This document shows, piece by piece, positions 27,406-35,932 of a stretch of DNA of 64,000 bases; the stretch's first letter is position 1; every line of letters begins with the position of its first letter. The DNA is from an uncultured Clostridia bacterium (GTDB taxonomy: Bacteria > Bacillota > Clostridia > Christensenellales > Borkfalkiaceae). The notes beneath the pieces were generated by a model. The model was not told where the DNA came from. It ran no database searches and was given only the letters and a program-made list of their open reading frames with translations. The stretch lies in contig CALVWR010000005.1 in assembly GCA_944367565.1 (NCBI GenBank), forward strand, positions 55,199 to 119,198. The letters run 5' to 3'. The position numbers and the translations under genes were made by a program.

Positions 27406-27627
27406 GCAATCGGGTTTCGATCGGGTCGGATCGGGGAAATATCCGTATCTTGCAGGGAAGAACCTTTCGGCGATCCTTTCCGGACAGACGGGATGCCGTT
27501 CTGTCACGCTGCGGTTTCGGCGCTCGGGACGGAAAATTGAAATGACAAAAAAATGCTATTTTTTTGCAAAAGAATGATGGCAAGATTGCGCGGGAAATGG
27601 TATACTGATAGGGGGACGGAGGAAAGT

Positions 27628-28740
27628 ATGACAAACAGAGAAAGATTCAATCATTTAATGCATTATAAGAGTGTGGACAGGTTGCCCGCGGTTCATTTCG
27701 GCTATTGGAATGAATTGGTGGAAGAGTGGGCGGACCAGGGACACATCAGCCGCGAACTTGCGAAGGCATGGGCGGACGGGAACGAGGCGGATAAGGAACT
27801 GGACAAGCTGCTCGGCTGGGATTTCAACTATTGTTGCGCGATCGGCCCTACGAACCATCTGTATCCGCCGTTTGAGAGGAAGGTTCTGGAAAAGTTACCC
27901 GGCGGATTTTTGAGGGTGCAAAACGAAGACGGCTTGATCGAACGCATCAGGGAAGGGGTGGAATCGATCCCGGCGGAGGACGACTATCTTTTAAAAGACA
28001 GGGAAGCGTTTGAAACGCTGTACAAGCCGAAGATGCAGTACAGCGACGACAGAATTCCTTATGAATTTCTGAAAAAGGCGGACGCCGATCATAAAGATAT
28101 GCCCATGGCGTTACATCTGGGCAGCGTTTTGGGAAATATCCGCAATATGCTGTCGGTGGTGGGGATGTCGTATATGATGTGCGACGATTTTGAATTATTT
28201 GCGGAGATCATCGATACGTATGCGGAGATGCAGTACAAGTGCGCGGAAGGGATGCTGAAAACCGGCGTACAGTTCGATTTTGCGCATTATTGGGAAGACA
28301 TCTGCTTCAAGAACGGGCCGTTGATCTCGCCGGCGATTTTTGAAGAGCTTTGCGCAAAACATTATAAGAAAAGAAACGATCTTTGCAGGAAGTACGGGAT
28401 CGACATCATTTCGCTCGATTGCGACGGCGTAACGGAAAAGCTGATGCCCATCTGGTATGAAAACGGCGTGAATACGATGTTTCCCATCGAAGTGGGGACA
28501 TGGGGCGATCAGTTTACGCCGGCGCGGGAAAAGTTCGGAACAGGTCTGCGCGGTGTGGGCGGCATGAATAAAATCGCGTTGCGGGAGGATAAGGCGGCGG
28601 TCGACAAAGAGATCGAGCGGATGAAGCGTCTGACCGAAATGGGAGGATTTATTCCCTGTCCCGATCATCGTCTGATGCCGGGGACAAAATGGGAATTGGT
28701 GCAATATTACGCGGAAGAGATAAAAAAGATCAGAATATAA
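27628..28740 (+). CDS. Uroporphyrinogen decarboxylase-family protein, methyltransferase-like
   Basis: 370 residues. The start MTNRERFNHLMHYKSVDRLP is typical of the UroD/MtaA/CmuA superfamily, and the C-terminal GGFIPCPDHRLMPGTKWELV holds the Cys and His expected in zinc-dependent corrinoid methyltransferases. True haem-pathway UroD lacks this pattern. A cognate corrinoid protein gene is not adjacent. The frame opens at 27553, but GGAGGA precedes the ATG at 27628. The likely role is methyl transfer from an unknown donor. Confidence 0.8.
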   Translation: MTNRERFNHLMHYKSVDRLPAVHFGYWNELVEEWADQGHISRELAKAWADGNEADKELDKLLGWDFNYCCAIGPTNHLYPPFERKVLEKLPGGFLRVQNEDGLIERIREGVESIPAEDDYLLKDREAFETLYKPKMQYSDDRIPYEFLKKADADHKDMPMALHLGSVLGNIRNMLSVVGMSYMMCDDFELFAEIIDTYAEMQYKCAEGMLKTGVQFDFAHYWEDICFKNGPLISPAIFEELCAKHYKKRNDLCRKYGIDIISLDCDGVTEKLMPIWYENGVNTMFPIEVGTWGDQFTPAREKFGTGLRGVGGMNKIALREDKAAVDKEIERMKRLTEMGGFIPCPDHRLMPGTKWELVQYYAEEIKKIRI

Positions 28741-28747
28741 AGAGAAG

Positions 28748-28776
28748 GCGGATCGCGATCGGAGCGATCCGCTTTT
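28748..28776 (+). terminator. Terminator after the UroD-family gene
   Basis: A 9-bp stem GCGGATCGC with GCGATCCGC and a T4 tract. Confidence 0.8.
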
Positions 28777-28843
28777 CAAAAGCGCAAAAAGGCGCAATCG
28801 AACGGAGAAAAACGAACTTTCTGCGGAATCTGTTAAAAAGCAT

Positions 28844-28872
28844 TTGACAAACGAAGAAAATGATAGTACAAT
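28844..28872 (+). promoter_or_regulatory. Strong promoter upstream of tRNA-Arg
   Basis: TTGACA (28844-28849), a 17-bp spacer and TACAAT (28867-28872). The start point would be near 28879, leaving about 100 nt of leader before the tRNA. Confidence 0.85.
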
Positions 28873-28878
28873 AAATAA

Positions 28879-28980
28879 GCTGTAAGGGAAGCGGGATGAA
28901 CTCGTTTCGGCAATGCGGAACGAGGCGCGGCGCCTTACGGCGAAAAGCCGCGGAGACGGCTTTGAGATAAATCGGAATAT
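28879..28980 (+). other. Structured leader before tRNA-Arg
   Basis: About 100 nt between promoter and tRNA. By eye it folds into CTCGTTTC/GGAACGAG, GTAAGG/CCTTAC and AAAGCCG/CGGCTTT hairpins. It has no ORF and matches no RNA family I can name. It could be only the 5' leader removed by RNase P or a small RNA of its own. Confidence 0.35.
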
Positions 28981-29057
28981 GCGCCTTTAGCTCAATTGGA
29001 TAGAGCGTTGGTCTACGGAACCAAAGGTTAGGGATTCGAGTTCCTTAAGGCGCACCA
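28981..29057 (+). tRNA. tRNA-Arg (ACG)
   Basis: 77 nt with encoded CCA. The acceptor stem GCGCCUU pairs with AAGGCGC. The anticodon loop CUACGGA sits on the stem UUGGU/ACCAA, with anticodon ACG at 29015-29017. Its wobble A is the substrate of TadA (gene at 9310). The tRNA lies about 45 bp before the left end of the integrated element and is intact. Confidence 0.97.
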
Positions 29058-29066
29058 AGAAGTTAT

Positions 29067-29107
29067 AATCCGAATTGTTGGCTCATAACGAGCGAATGGT
29101 TCGGATT
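29067..29107 (+). repeat. 41-bp nested inverted repeat, tRNA terminator or attachment-site arm
   Basis: AATCCGAA (29067-29074) pairs with TTCGGATT (29100-29107), with an inner GCTC/GAGC pair. The distal arm begins the repeat TTCGGATTTAAT that recurs as TTCGGATTCAAT at 44520-44531. Confidence 0.5.
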
Positions 29108-29150
29108 TAATTTATGTATAGGCGATTTAGACTGATTTAGATATAAAAAT

Positions 29151-29179
29151 AAGGGCTTGCGATCAAATCGCAAGCCCTT
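29151..29179 (-). terminator. Terminator for leftward transcription of the mobilization genes
   Basis: A 13-bp perfect stem AAGGGCTTGCGAT with ATCGCAAGCCCTT and a 3-base loop. On the minus strand it is followed by a T-rich run (TTATTTTTAT). Confidence 0.75.
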
Positions 29180-29213
29180 TGCCGTGTTTATAGTTTCGGC
29201 GAAACTCTGTCGT

Positions 29214-29435
29214 TTACGTAGACTCGTCAAACGGCAACCCGTTAGAAATAACGGAATTATTCATATTTTCAGATTTTTTATTAAGTTGTAACTTTTGCCT
29301 TTCGGCTTTCCAAAGTTCAAATTCGCTTTTTGCTTCCTCCGTTTCAAAATATCGACGAATTGCGGGCAATAACGCTCTCGCCAAGCCGTCGAGCGCATAA
29401 TCGGGTATTCCCGTAGTGTTCTTTCGCTTTCTCGT
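29214..29435 (-). pseudogene. Small mobilization-associated ORF with ACG in place of a start codon
   Basis: The open frame encodes RKRKNTTGIPDYALDGLARA..., about 73 residues with a long charged helix, and looks like a real small protein of clostridial mobile elements; this is recognition from memory, without a known function. A good GGAGGGG site lies 6 bases before codon ACG (29435-29433), exactly where ATG is expected. Either the start is mutated or initiation is non-canonical. A 12-codon ORF (29491-29456, starting MKRKLNMKF) with its own AGGAG site lies just upstream. Confidence 0.45.
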
Positions 29436-29639
29436 GCTTTTCCCCTCCGATAGAGTTATTCGTTAAATTTCATATTCAGTTTTCTTTTCATTTTTATGGC
29501 TCCTTTTTCTAGATTTTTTCTCAGCCTCGCATGAATGCGATTAAAAAACAGGTCGGACTTACTTTTTCATTACTTTCATCTCGGTATCATACCTTCTCTT
29601 AAAATGCCGACGCTTACGTTTTCGTTTGGCAAGTTTTAC

Positions 29640-30608
29640 TTACTTGCCTTTAAATTTGTTGTTTGAAGTTGCTCGGGAGCGTTTTTGCTCCCGTTCTTGA
29701 TCTTGACGACGACTTGCCGCCTGTTGTGCCGTAGCGAGTTCTTCGGGTGCGTATTCAAGCAATGTTTTTAGTAACCTTGCCGCGCCCTCATTTGTCGTTG
29801 CCGTTTTTTCTTGCTTTTTAAGTTCCGTGTATAAATCGCCGTTGTCTTTTGCGAGAATATCGTTTTTGCGTTGTAATTCTCCGTTTTTCGTGCGTAACGC
29901 GATAATTTCCGTTTCCTTTCTCTTACCCGAAAACGGAATCTTTTCAGACTTTGCCGATTCGTAACTTTCAAGCAATTCTTTTACAGGTTTTGCGGCGGCT
30001 TGCGTTTCTTCCGCTTCGCGAATCTTCGATTCTGCGGCTTCGGTCATCTTTTTCGTTTTGTAAGCAACCGTATCCAAGTGTTTCGCCGTGCTTCCTTCTT
30101 TTCCGCGCTCCAAACAGTATTTCTTCCCGACGGCTTCGTAAAAATCCGTCTGTAAATCGCGTAATGCGGTTCGGTCGAAAAGAACTTTTGCGCACAATCT
30201 GCCGCCCGTTACCGGTATTAGGTTGAAGTGCAAATGCGGCGTGCTTTCGTCCAAATGAACGACGGCGGATATGACGTTTTCTTTTCCGTAGCGTTCCGCA
30301 AAAAACTCCGCGCAATCGTCAAAGAAGCGTTTTTGTGTTTCGGGCGAGATGCCGTCGAAAAATTCTTTATCTGAACCTAAAATGAAAGAAGTTATAAGCA
30401 CCGCGTCGTCTTTGATTTTACGTTTCGGAGCAAGTTCTTTTATGCGCTCGTCGATGAATGCAAGATACTTCTTCTCATGAGGTAAGGTATGATAATTCAG
30501 GTGTGTTCTCGATTTGTTGATTTGCGGGTTTCTCGTAGACTTATACTTCTCGTCGCGTTCGTTTTCGCGTTCGATTCCGACGATGTCGCCGCGCTTATAT
30601 TTCTCCAT
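29640..30608 (-). CDS. mobV: MobV/Pre-family relaxase
   Basis: 322 residues. It nicks oriT and pilots single-stranded DNA during mobilization. The metal-binding motif III of MobV is clear: VVHLDESTPHLHFNLIPV. The N-terminal RTHLNYHTL resembles the family's motif I region. The C-terminal third is a Lys/Glu-rich coiled coil. It is slightly shorter than plasmid MobM (about 490 residues), mainly in the C-terminus. The ATG at 30608 is the only good start, although the AGGTGA site is unusually far upstream (about 25 nt). A MobV-type oriT lies about 75 bp upstream. Confidence 0.9.
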   Translation of the reverse strand: MEKYKRGDIVGIERENERDEKYKSTRNPQINKSRTHLNYHTLPHEKKYLAFIDERIKELAPKRKIKDDAVLITSFILGSDKEFFDGISPETQKRFFDDCAEFFAERYGKENVISAVVHLDESTPHLHFNLIPVTGGRLCAKVLFDRTALRDLQTDFYEAVGKKYCLERGKEGSTAKHLDTVAYKTKKMTEAAESKIREAEETQAAAKPVKELLESYESAKSEKIPFSGKRKETEIIALRTKNGELQRKNDILAKDNGDLYTELKKQEKTATTNEGAARLLKTLLEYAPEELATAQQAASRRQDQEREQKRSRATSNNKFKGK

Positions 30609-30661
30609 GTGGCATACTAAATAAGACGTAATTCATCACCTCCGTAAAAATAGTTTTTGAC

Positions 30662-30693
30662 ACCTTTTTCAAAAAGGTATAACTCACTATACC
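30662..30693 (-). other. MobV-type origin of transfer (oriT)
   Basis: The minus strand reads GGTATAGTGAGTTATACC (30693-30676), an inverted repeat that matches the pMV158/pUB110 nick region TATAGTGnG/TTATAC. The predicted nick lies between 30683 and 30682. A second palindrome, CCTTTTTGAAAAAGG, follows. Its position just upstream of the relaxase gene is as in MobV plasmids. Confidence 0.75.
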
Positions 30694-31032
30694 AAATCGC
30701 TTCGCGTTTGGCGTCGTTCGCCCTTGCAGGGGGCAAGTGTCCGCAGATATAACGACGGCGTTGCCGTAACAAAACGGACGAAGATTTCTGTTTTCTAATA
30801 AGTTTTTTATAATGATTTTTCTCCTTGTAAATTTATTTTTTGCTCGTGATTTTTATCGCTCACGGCGGGCGATACCGATGATAATTTTGCATGCGTTCCT
30901 CCTGATTTTTAACGTAAAAAAGTCGTTGATTTTTCTTTATCACCGACCTGAAATGCTCCGCAATATAACTTGCGGAAAAATATTTAATTGTCTGTTTTTG
31001 TTACATGGTAATACCTCACGATTTGTTTTAAG

Positions 31033-31089
31033 AATAAAAAATCCGTGCGATTTCGGCTGTCTTTTCAGGCTCGTTCTTCGCACGGATTT
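31033..31089 (-). terminator. Terminator of the candidate RNA
   Basis: The stem AAATCCGTGCGA with TCGCACGGATTT has a 27-base internal region and is followed on the minus strand by a T tract. Confidence 0.75.
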
Positions 31090-31371
31090 CAATCCGAATT
31101 ATTAAACTTTTAGGCGATTTTATCTAAAAAACCGTACAACAATAAAACCCACGCCGAAACCCTTAATTTTTACGGTTTCAACGCCCATCGCGGTAGTTGT
31201 TAAATTTTTAGCAACCCTATGGCAAGCGACGGTAATTCTTTTCTCGGATAAACGTGAGCGAAACGCTTATCCGCGTTCGTCCCCACGGCATAGGGAACGA
31301 ATATTCGGGCAAACTCTTCACGCCCGACAGCGCCTATCTTTACGGCGCAAGGCTTGACCTTATATCAAACC
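31033..31371 (-). ncRNA. Candidate structured non-coding RNA under LexA control
   Basis: About 340 nt between a strong minus-strand promoter and a terminator hairpin, with no convincing ORF. By eye it contains GC-rich helices: 31330-31334/31344-31348, 31306-31310/31322-31326, 31278-31284/31293-31299 (CGTCCCC/GGGAACG) and 31245-31250/31268-31273. It ends with a 12-bp stem (31039-31050 with 31078-31089) followed by six T residues on the minus strand. I cannot assign it to a known RNA family. It might also be the long leader of the downstream mobilization genes if the terminator is leaky. Confidence 0.5.
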
Positions 31372-31377
31372 AATTTT

Positions 31378-31406
31378 ATTATAGCATACGAACATTTGTT
31401 CGTCAA
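31378..31406 (-). promoter_or_regulatory. Minus-strand promoter with a LexA (SOS) box in its spacer
   Basis: TTGACG (31406-31401), 17 bp, TATAAT (31383-31378). The spacer and -35 edge contain CGAACATTTGTTCG (31389-31402), a perfect match to the Firmicutes LexA consensus CGAAC-N4-GTTCG. LexA bound there would block the promoter until DNA damage. Confidence 0.8.
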
Positions 31407-31497
31407 GTGGTTTTGTTAAGATTTTTTTAAGTGCGAACAAAATAGGCTTAATGTATTCATCAAGCCTTTCTGAAAGGTAATTTTATATCAATAAAAA

Positions 31498-34401
31498 CTA
31501 TTTAACTTCCAAAAATTTCATTAGAAACGCGTCGGGGTAAACGAATTGCTTTTCACCCGCGTCAAATTTAACGCGCAAATACTTTTTCGCACTGTCAATC
31601 CAAACAATCGCGCCGCTTCCGAATTTTTTGTGCGTAACGGTTACGCCGATTTGTACTTTTGCAAGCATTTCTTCAAGTGCCTTTTCGGCGGCAAGTTTTT
31701 CTTCGTCTTGCTTTTGCGCGGCGGTGTTATCCGTAACCGTGGCGGCAATTTCGTCTTCGGGGGTATTTCCCGATTTTTCGGAGCGGTACTTTTCAGGAAT
31801 TAAAATCTCTTCGAAGTCGGTCATCGTGGCTTGTTGCTTTCCGTATAACTCTTCGTATTCTTCGCGCCTTAAAACCGTATCCCAACCGCCGACCGCTTCG
31901 CCCGCGTGCTTGTCTATGCCTGTATACGAAAGCGACGAATTTTCGTACTTTCTGAATCCGAAAATGCCTTGATTCATCTTTTCGGAATCGAAAAGCCCTA
32001 TCGAACACAAAGTATCAAAGTCTTTTACCGATAGCCCCGTAACCTTTTTGAAAAGTTCGGGTTCAATCTCGGTTATCACGTCTTTTATAGTCTGTTCGCG
32101 GTAGTCGGTTAAATACATAAACGCGGGGATACGCGCGGCGAGTTTCAAAAGATTTTCCTGCACCTGTTTACGCAAAGATTTTGCCTTTTTTTCGTCCTCG
32201 GTAAGTTCTTTTTTCTCTTGCGGCGTTAAATTATCGCCCTTTTCTTTTTTGAGTTTTTTAACCTTTTCCGAGCGGTTTATAATCGTCTGGATTTCGGCAT
32301 TAAGCGCACGGAAACCCTCTATATTATTAAGTGCTTCCATTGCTTCGGGGTTGTTTTGCAAGCGTTTCAAGGTGTCGTTATCCACATGCACCAAAAGCGC
32401 GGTTTGCCAACGCTTTGCGAGCAAGGTTGCGGACGTGCCTGCATAAGTAATATCTAAAATATCCTGCGCGTCGATACGGTTCATCGACGAGCCGTCGAAC
32501 GCAAGCACGGGCAAAAACGAAATAAATTCGGCAACTTTTTGTTCGGGGCTTACGTCGTCCATCTTTAAGCGGCATGAGTAGTCGGAAATCTGATGAAGGG
32601 CACGTTCCAAAGCAAAGTCGAAAACGTAACACTCTTTTTTAATAACTTCTTTATCGCCGTTGTCGTTCACAATCTCCCAAGGCGATTGAACGCGGAACGC
32701 CGTTTGAAAATAAGTTTCGGGCGATTTTAAATTACGCAGCATAAACACGCCTGCCCAAGGACGAACGGTAACGCCCGTGGTAAGTTTTCCGCAAGACAGG
32801 GTTATGGTTTTCGTTACGAGCGGATCGCCCATAGCGGCTTTTACGGGCGCAAGCGCGTCCAAGCCGATACCCGCTTTCGTACCCGCGCAAACGATAATTT
32901 TGTAATCGTCGAAAAAGTTGTTTTGCTTTTGCCGTAGCAAATTATACATGGCATAACAACTAGCAACGTTCGGCAAAAACCATAAAGTGTGCGACAGAAC
33001 GTTCAAAAGCGTGGTATCCGAAAAGGGCATGGGCGGACGTTCGGCACCGAGTTTCAACCCGTCAACGGGCATGTAACTACCTTGTATCATTTTAAGCCAT
33101 TTCTGTACGTCGTCTTCGTAAACGAAATGCGCCGTTTCTACTTTGCCTTTTTCGGTAACTTCCGCACGGAAAAATTCGTTTATATCGAATTCGTCATACC
33201 CTTCGTTTATTGCAACGTTTGCCGTAATGGAATCGGGCACTTTGTATGTGAGCATAACCATTTTTGGTAGTGCCGCATAAGGATTTTCACCCAAAGACTT
33301 GTCCCAATTTTCTTTTGCCGCTTGTTCGTCCGAATATGTCCAGTTGAATACTTGGTCCTCCAAAAATTCGCCCGAATTAAGCGCGCGGAACGGTGTACCG
33401 GATAAATACAAATACTGTTCCGACGTGATGGGCAAAAACGTTTCGTTTATGGCGTTGCCGGCTTCTTCTTTCTGATATTTTTCAAGGTCGAAATCGTCTT
33501 CTTCTTCGTCGTATTTTTCAAACAAATTTTTTGCGTTTTCACGCCAAGCGCCAAAGTGGTATTCGTCGAACACGATAATATCCCAGTTCGTGGTGTGGAT
33601 AAATTCGTTTTTCGCCTTTATGCCGCCCGCTTCGTTCGTGCCGAGTAAGTCCTGAAACGAGCCGAAAACAACGATAGGCTTTGTTTTGTCGCAAGCGTCA
33701 AATTGTTCGTCAAGTTTTTTTGCGTCGAACTTTGCCTCTTTGTTGCTCACAAACTGCCAGCCTTTGAAATCAACGTGGTGGGTAAGGTCTTCTTGCCAAG
33801 CGGATTCAACGGCAGGCTTAAACGTAAGCACAAGGATTTTTTTGAATCCCATCGTTTTGCACAATTCGTATGTTGCAAAAGTCTTGCCAAAACGCATTTT
33901 CGCATTCCACAAAAATTTTGGCGGGCGCGTGGGATCGTCAATCTTTGATTGCTCAAAATACGATTTTGTCATATTGACGGCTTGTTGCTGTTCGCCACGC
34001 ATTGCAAAATTCCACGTGCGATTGCCTTCAAACCTTGTTTCGGTGCGGATTTCTTCAATCGCCGTCAATGCGTCCGAAAGAGTACAACGGAACCATTCGT
34101 TTTTATCCGCTCCTTCGTTAAGTTGCAAAAAACCTTTGTGCTTTAACAAACGGTGCACGTCCTTGTCGGTAAAACAAGTGCCGTCAGCGCGCATTGCCGA
34201 TTCTTTGAACAGAATTTTGAAATTGATTGCCGCCGTATGCAGTTGTTCGCGGATACGCGTTTCGGTGTCTTTTCTGTCTGTGTAGCCGATTTTGATATAT
34301 CCGTCGTGGCCTTTTACGTCGGGCAGAATATATCCGTAAATTGTCGGCACAACGTCAGGACGTTTATGTAAAATTTCGGAAAGACTGATATTATTCGCCA
34401 T
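31498..34401 (-). CDS. GIY-YIG-like nuclease fused to SF2 helicase, restriction subunit
   Basis: 967 residues. Residues about 18-115 match a T5orf172/GIY-YIG-type nuclease domain (GYILPDVKGHDGYIKIGYT, the Arg in ETRIREQ, the Glu in NEWF). An SF2 helicase follows: Walker A AKMRFGKTFA (about 167-176), DEYH (279-282), SGTPFRA (about 335) and a motif VI-like QTAFRVQSPW. The C-terminal 45 residues (VTHKKFGSGAIVWID) resemble a small Tudor-like DNA-binding domain. It lies 4 bp downstream of a methyltransferase gene. The whole looks like a translocating restriction enzyme whose nuclease is GIY-YIG rather than PD-(D/E)XK. Confidence 0.8.
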   Translation of the reverse strand: MANNISLSEILHKRPDVVPTIYGYILPDVKGHDGYIKIGYTDRKDTETRIREQLHTAAINFKILFKESAMRADGTCFTDKDVHRLLKHKGFLQLNEGADKNEWFRCTLSDALTAIEEIRTETRFEGNRTWNFAMRGEQQQAVNMTKSYFEQSKIDDPTRPPKFLWNAKMRFGKTFATYELCKTMGFKKILVLTFKPAVESAWQEDLTHHVDFKGWQFVSNKEAKFDAKKLDEQFDACDKTKPIVVFGSFQDLLGTNEAGGIKAKNEFIHTTNWDIIVFDEYHFGAWRENAKNLFEKYDEEEDDFDLEKYQKEEAGNAINETFLPITSEQYLYLSGTPFRALNSGEFLEDQVFNWTYSDEQAAKENWDKSLGENPYAALPKMVMLTYKVPDSITANVAINEGYDEFDINEFFRAEVTEKGKVETAHFVYEDDVQKWLKMIQGSYMPVDGLKLGAERPPMPFSDTTLLNVLSHTLWFLPNVASCYAMYNLLRQKQNNFFDDYKIIVCAGTKAGIGLDALAPVKAAMGDPLVTKTITLSCGKLTTGVTVRPWAGVFMLRNLKSPETYFQTAFRVQSPWEIVNDNGDKEVIKKECYVFDFALERALHQISDYSCRLKMDDVSPEQKVAEFISFLPVLAFDGSSMNRIDAQDILDITYAGTSATLLAKRWQTALLVHVDNDTLKRLQNNPEAMEALNNIEGFRALNAEIQTIINRSEKVKKLKKEKGDNLTPQEKKELTEDEKKAKSLRKQVQENLLKLAARIPAFMYLTDYREQTIKDVITEIEPELFKKVTGLSVKDFDTLCSIGLFDSEKMNQGIFGFRKYENSSLSYTGIDKHAGEAVGGWDTVLRREEYEELYGKQQATMTDFEEILIPEKYRSEKSGNTPEDEIAATVTDNTAAQKQDEEKLAAEKALEEMLAKVQIGVTVTHKKFGSGAIVWIDSAKKYLRVKFDAGEKQFVYPDAFLMKFLEVK

Positions 34402-34405
34402 AATG

Positions 34406-35932
34406 TCACTCCATGGGTTTAATCATCGATTCTATAAAATCGATTTCTTCTTGCGACAAATTGTATTTTTTATACAATTCTTCGTCCGTCCACGGCTTTG
34501 AAAAATCTTGCATAGGAACAAAACAGAATTTTTCTCTTGATATGTTTATTGATGTTAACGCTTGCAATAATAAAAATCTAAAAAACTTTGTTTTTATATA
34601 GTTGCTTAGATTTTCAGCGACAGTAAAGTTATCAGAACTATTCAAAACCAAATACGTTTCAGTACATATTTCTTGTGGTTTTAAAACTTTTATAGTAGAA
34701 ACAACTTGATATTTTCCGTCAGATGACGGTTTGTTTCCACCAGACATTGCTTTTGTCATTATTACTTTGTACTTATTTGCAATTTTACTCTTATCAGATA
34801 CTTTATTTTTCTCAATATAAGAATAACCATTCAAAGAAAAAAGTGTATAATCTTCCTTTTGTTTTTCTTTATGTCCGTTTTCACTACTAATAAGACCAAA
34901 ATAGTTCCTTGATAGAACGCATTTGTCAAAAGATTTCTCTGCTTTTAATTTTACTTTTCTTATTATGTCAATAGCGACGTTATCTCTTACAAAAATATCA
35001 AATTCGTTCAGTTTTCTTGTTGTAATATTTACATCGTTATTTTTTCGATTTTCTATAGTGCATTCACCACTATATTCTCTATCCCACAAAAAATAACTAA
35101 CACCACCGGCGATAATAACTCCGGGAAAACATTCTGCGCTATTTGCATAATCAATAAGACATTTTATATGACTATCGTTCAACATATTATATCGAAAATC
35201 GTCCAATCCTTTGCCTCCTGCAAACCAGCGTGATGGGGTAATCATTACAATATACCTTGGTTTCAACTTTTTATTTTGTTCTACAAAATATTGATATATC
35301 GGCATTGCGCTAGAACCAGTACCGCCTCCGTCTGATAATTGATAAGGCGGGTTAGATATAATTACGTCGAATTTCATATTAAAAATTTTCTCCTGGTTTT
35401 CTGTGTGTATAAATTCGTATGCGTGAGTTTCTTTTCCGTTACCACGGTCGTAAGATTTGTTTGCACCACAAAACTTACATTTGTCACCTACCCAAGTATG
35501 CTTTATACGGCGAAATCGTATATTGCCTTCGGCGGTGTCGAAATGAGAAATCGAGTATTCGCCGTTCGGATATTTTGAACAATACAGGCTACGACGAGAT
35601 AACAGACTTGTTAGTTCCGTGATTGCGATTCCGTAAAGTTGTTTATGGAATATGTGGTCTATGCGCTTCTGCAAGTCGGGGATTTTATCCGCTAACCCCA
35701 CAAGCAAACGCTTTGCGATTTCGCGTAAAAACACGCCCGTTTTGCAAGCAGGATCCAAAAACGTGGCGTCGGGATCGGAAAATAACTCCTGCGGCAACAA
35801 ATCGAGCATTTGATTTACTACGTCGGGCGGAGTAAAAACTTCGTCGTTAGATAAGTTTGCAAGGCACGACAAAACGTCGGGCGTATGCAAAGTTTTGTTT
35901 TTGTAGATTTTATCGAAAAAAGTTTCAGCCAT
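34406..35932 (-). CDS. Eco57I-type N6-adenine DNA methyltransferase
   Basis: 508 residues. The catalytic motif IV NPPY is intact (DVIISNPPYQLS, about 194-197). The SAM-binding motif I reads FLDPACKTGVFL, with Lys-Thr where GSG or GTG is usual. A CKFC pair at about 152-155 may be half of a zinc site. The C-terminal 250 residues are A/T-rich and probably form the target-recognition domain. The start overlaps the end of the upstream methyltransferase homologue by 8 bases. It probably protects host DNA from the helicase-nuclease. Confidence 0.85.
   Translation of the reverse strand: MAETFFDKIYKNKTLHTPDVLSCLANLSNDEVFTPPDVVNQMLDLLPQELFSDPDATFLDPACKTGVFLREIAKRLLVGLADKIPDLQKRIDHIFHKQLYGIAITELTSLLSRRSLYCSKYPNGEYSISHFDTAEGNIRFRRIKHTWVGDKCKFCGANKSYDRGNGKETHAYEFIHTENQEKIFNMKFDVIISNPPYQLSDGGGTGSSAMPIYQYFVEQNKKLKPRYIVMITPSRWFAGGKGLDDFRYNMLNDSHIKCLIDYANSAECFPGVIIAGGVSYFLWDREYSGECTIENRKNNDVNITTRKLNEFDIFVRDNVAIDIIRKVKLKAEKSFDKCVLSRNYFGLISSENGHKEKQKEDYTLFSLNGYSYIEKNKVSDKSKIANKYKVIMTKAMSGGNKPSSDGKYQVVSTIKVLKPQEICTETYLVLNSSDNFTVAENLSNYIKTKFFRFLLLQALTSINISREKFCFVPMQDFSKPWTDEELYKKYNLSQEEIDFIESMIKPME

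Noticed and set aside
29049..29060. Similarity between the tRNA-Arg 3' end (AAGGCGCACCA) and AAGGTGCGCCA at 44474-44484 as possible attachment sites
   Set aside because: Only 9 of 11 bases match and the right copy lies inside conserved recombinase codons. The TTCGGATT repeat is a better candidate.
30676..30693. GGTATA/TATACC hairpin first read as a terminator
   Set aside because: The match to the MobV nick site and its position before the relaxase gene explain it better.
30600..30815. Minus-strand open frame of about 70 codons that runs through the oriT and starts at ATT after an AAGGAG site
   Set aside because: No canonical start, and it covers the oriT and relaxase ribosome site, so it is more likely a chance frame in conserved non-coding DNA.
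30812..31105. 97-residue plus-strand ORF between the relaxase and the candidate RNA
   Set aside because: Rich in Phe, Leu and Arg with no clean ribosome site or domain. It overlaps the terminator of the candidate RNA and looks like a chance frame in A/T-rich DNA.
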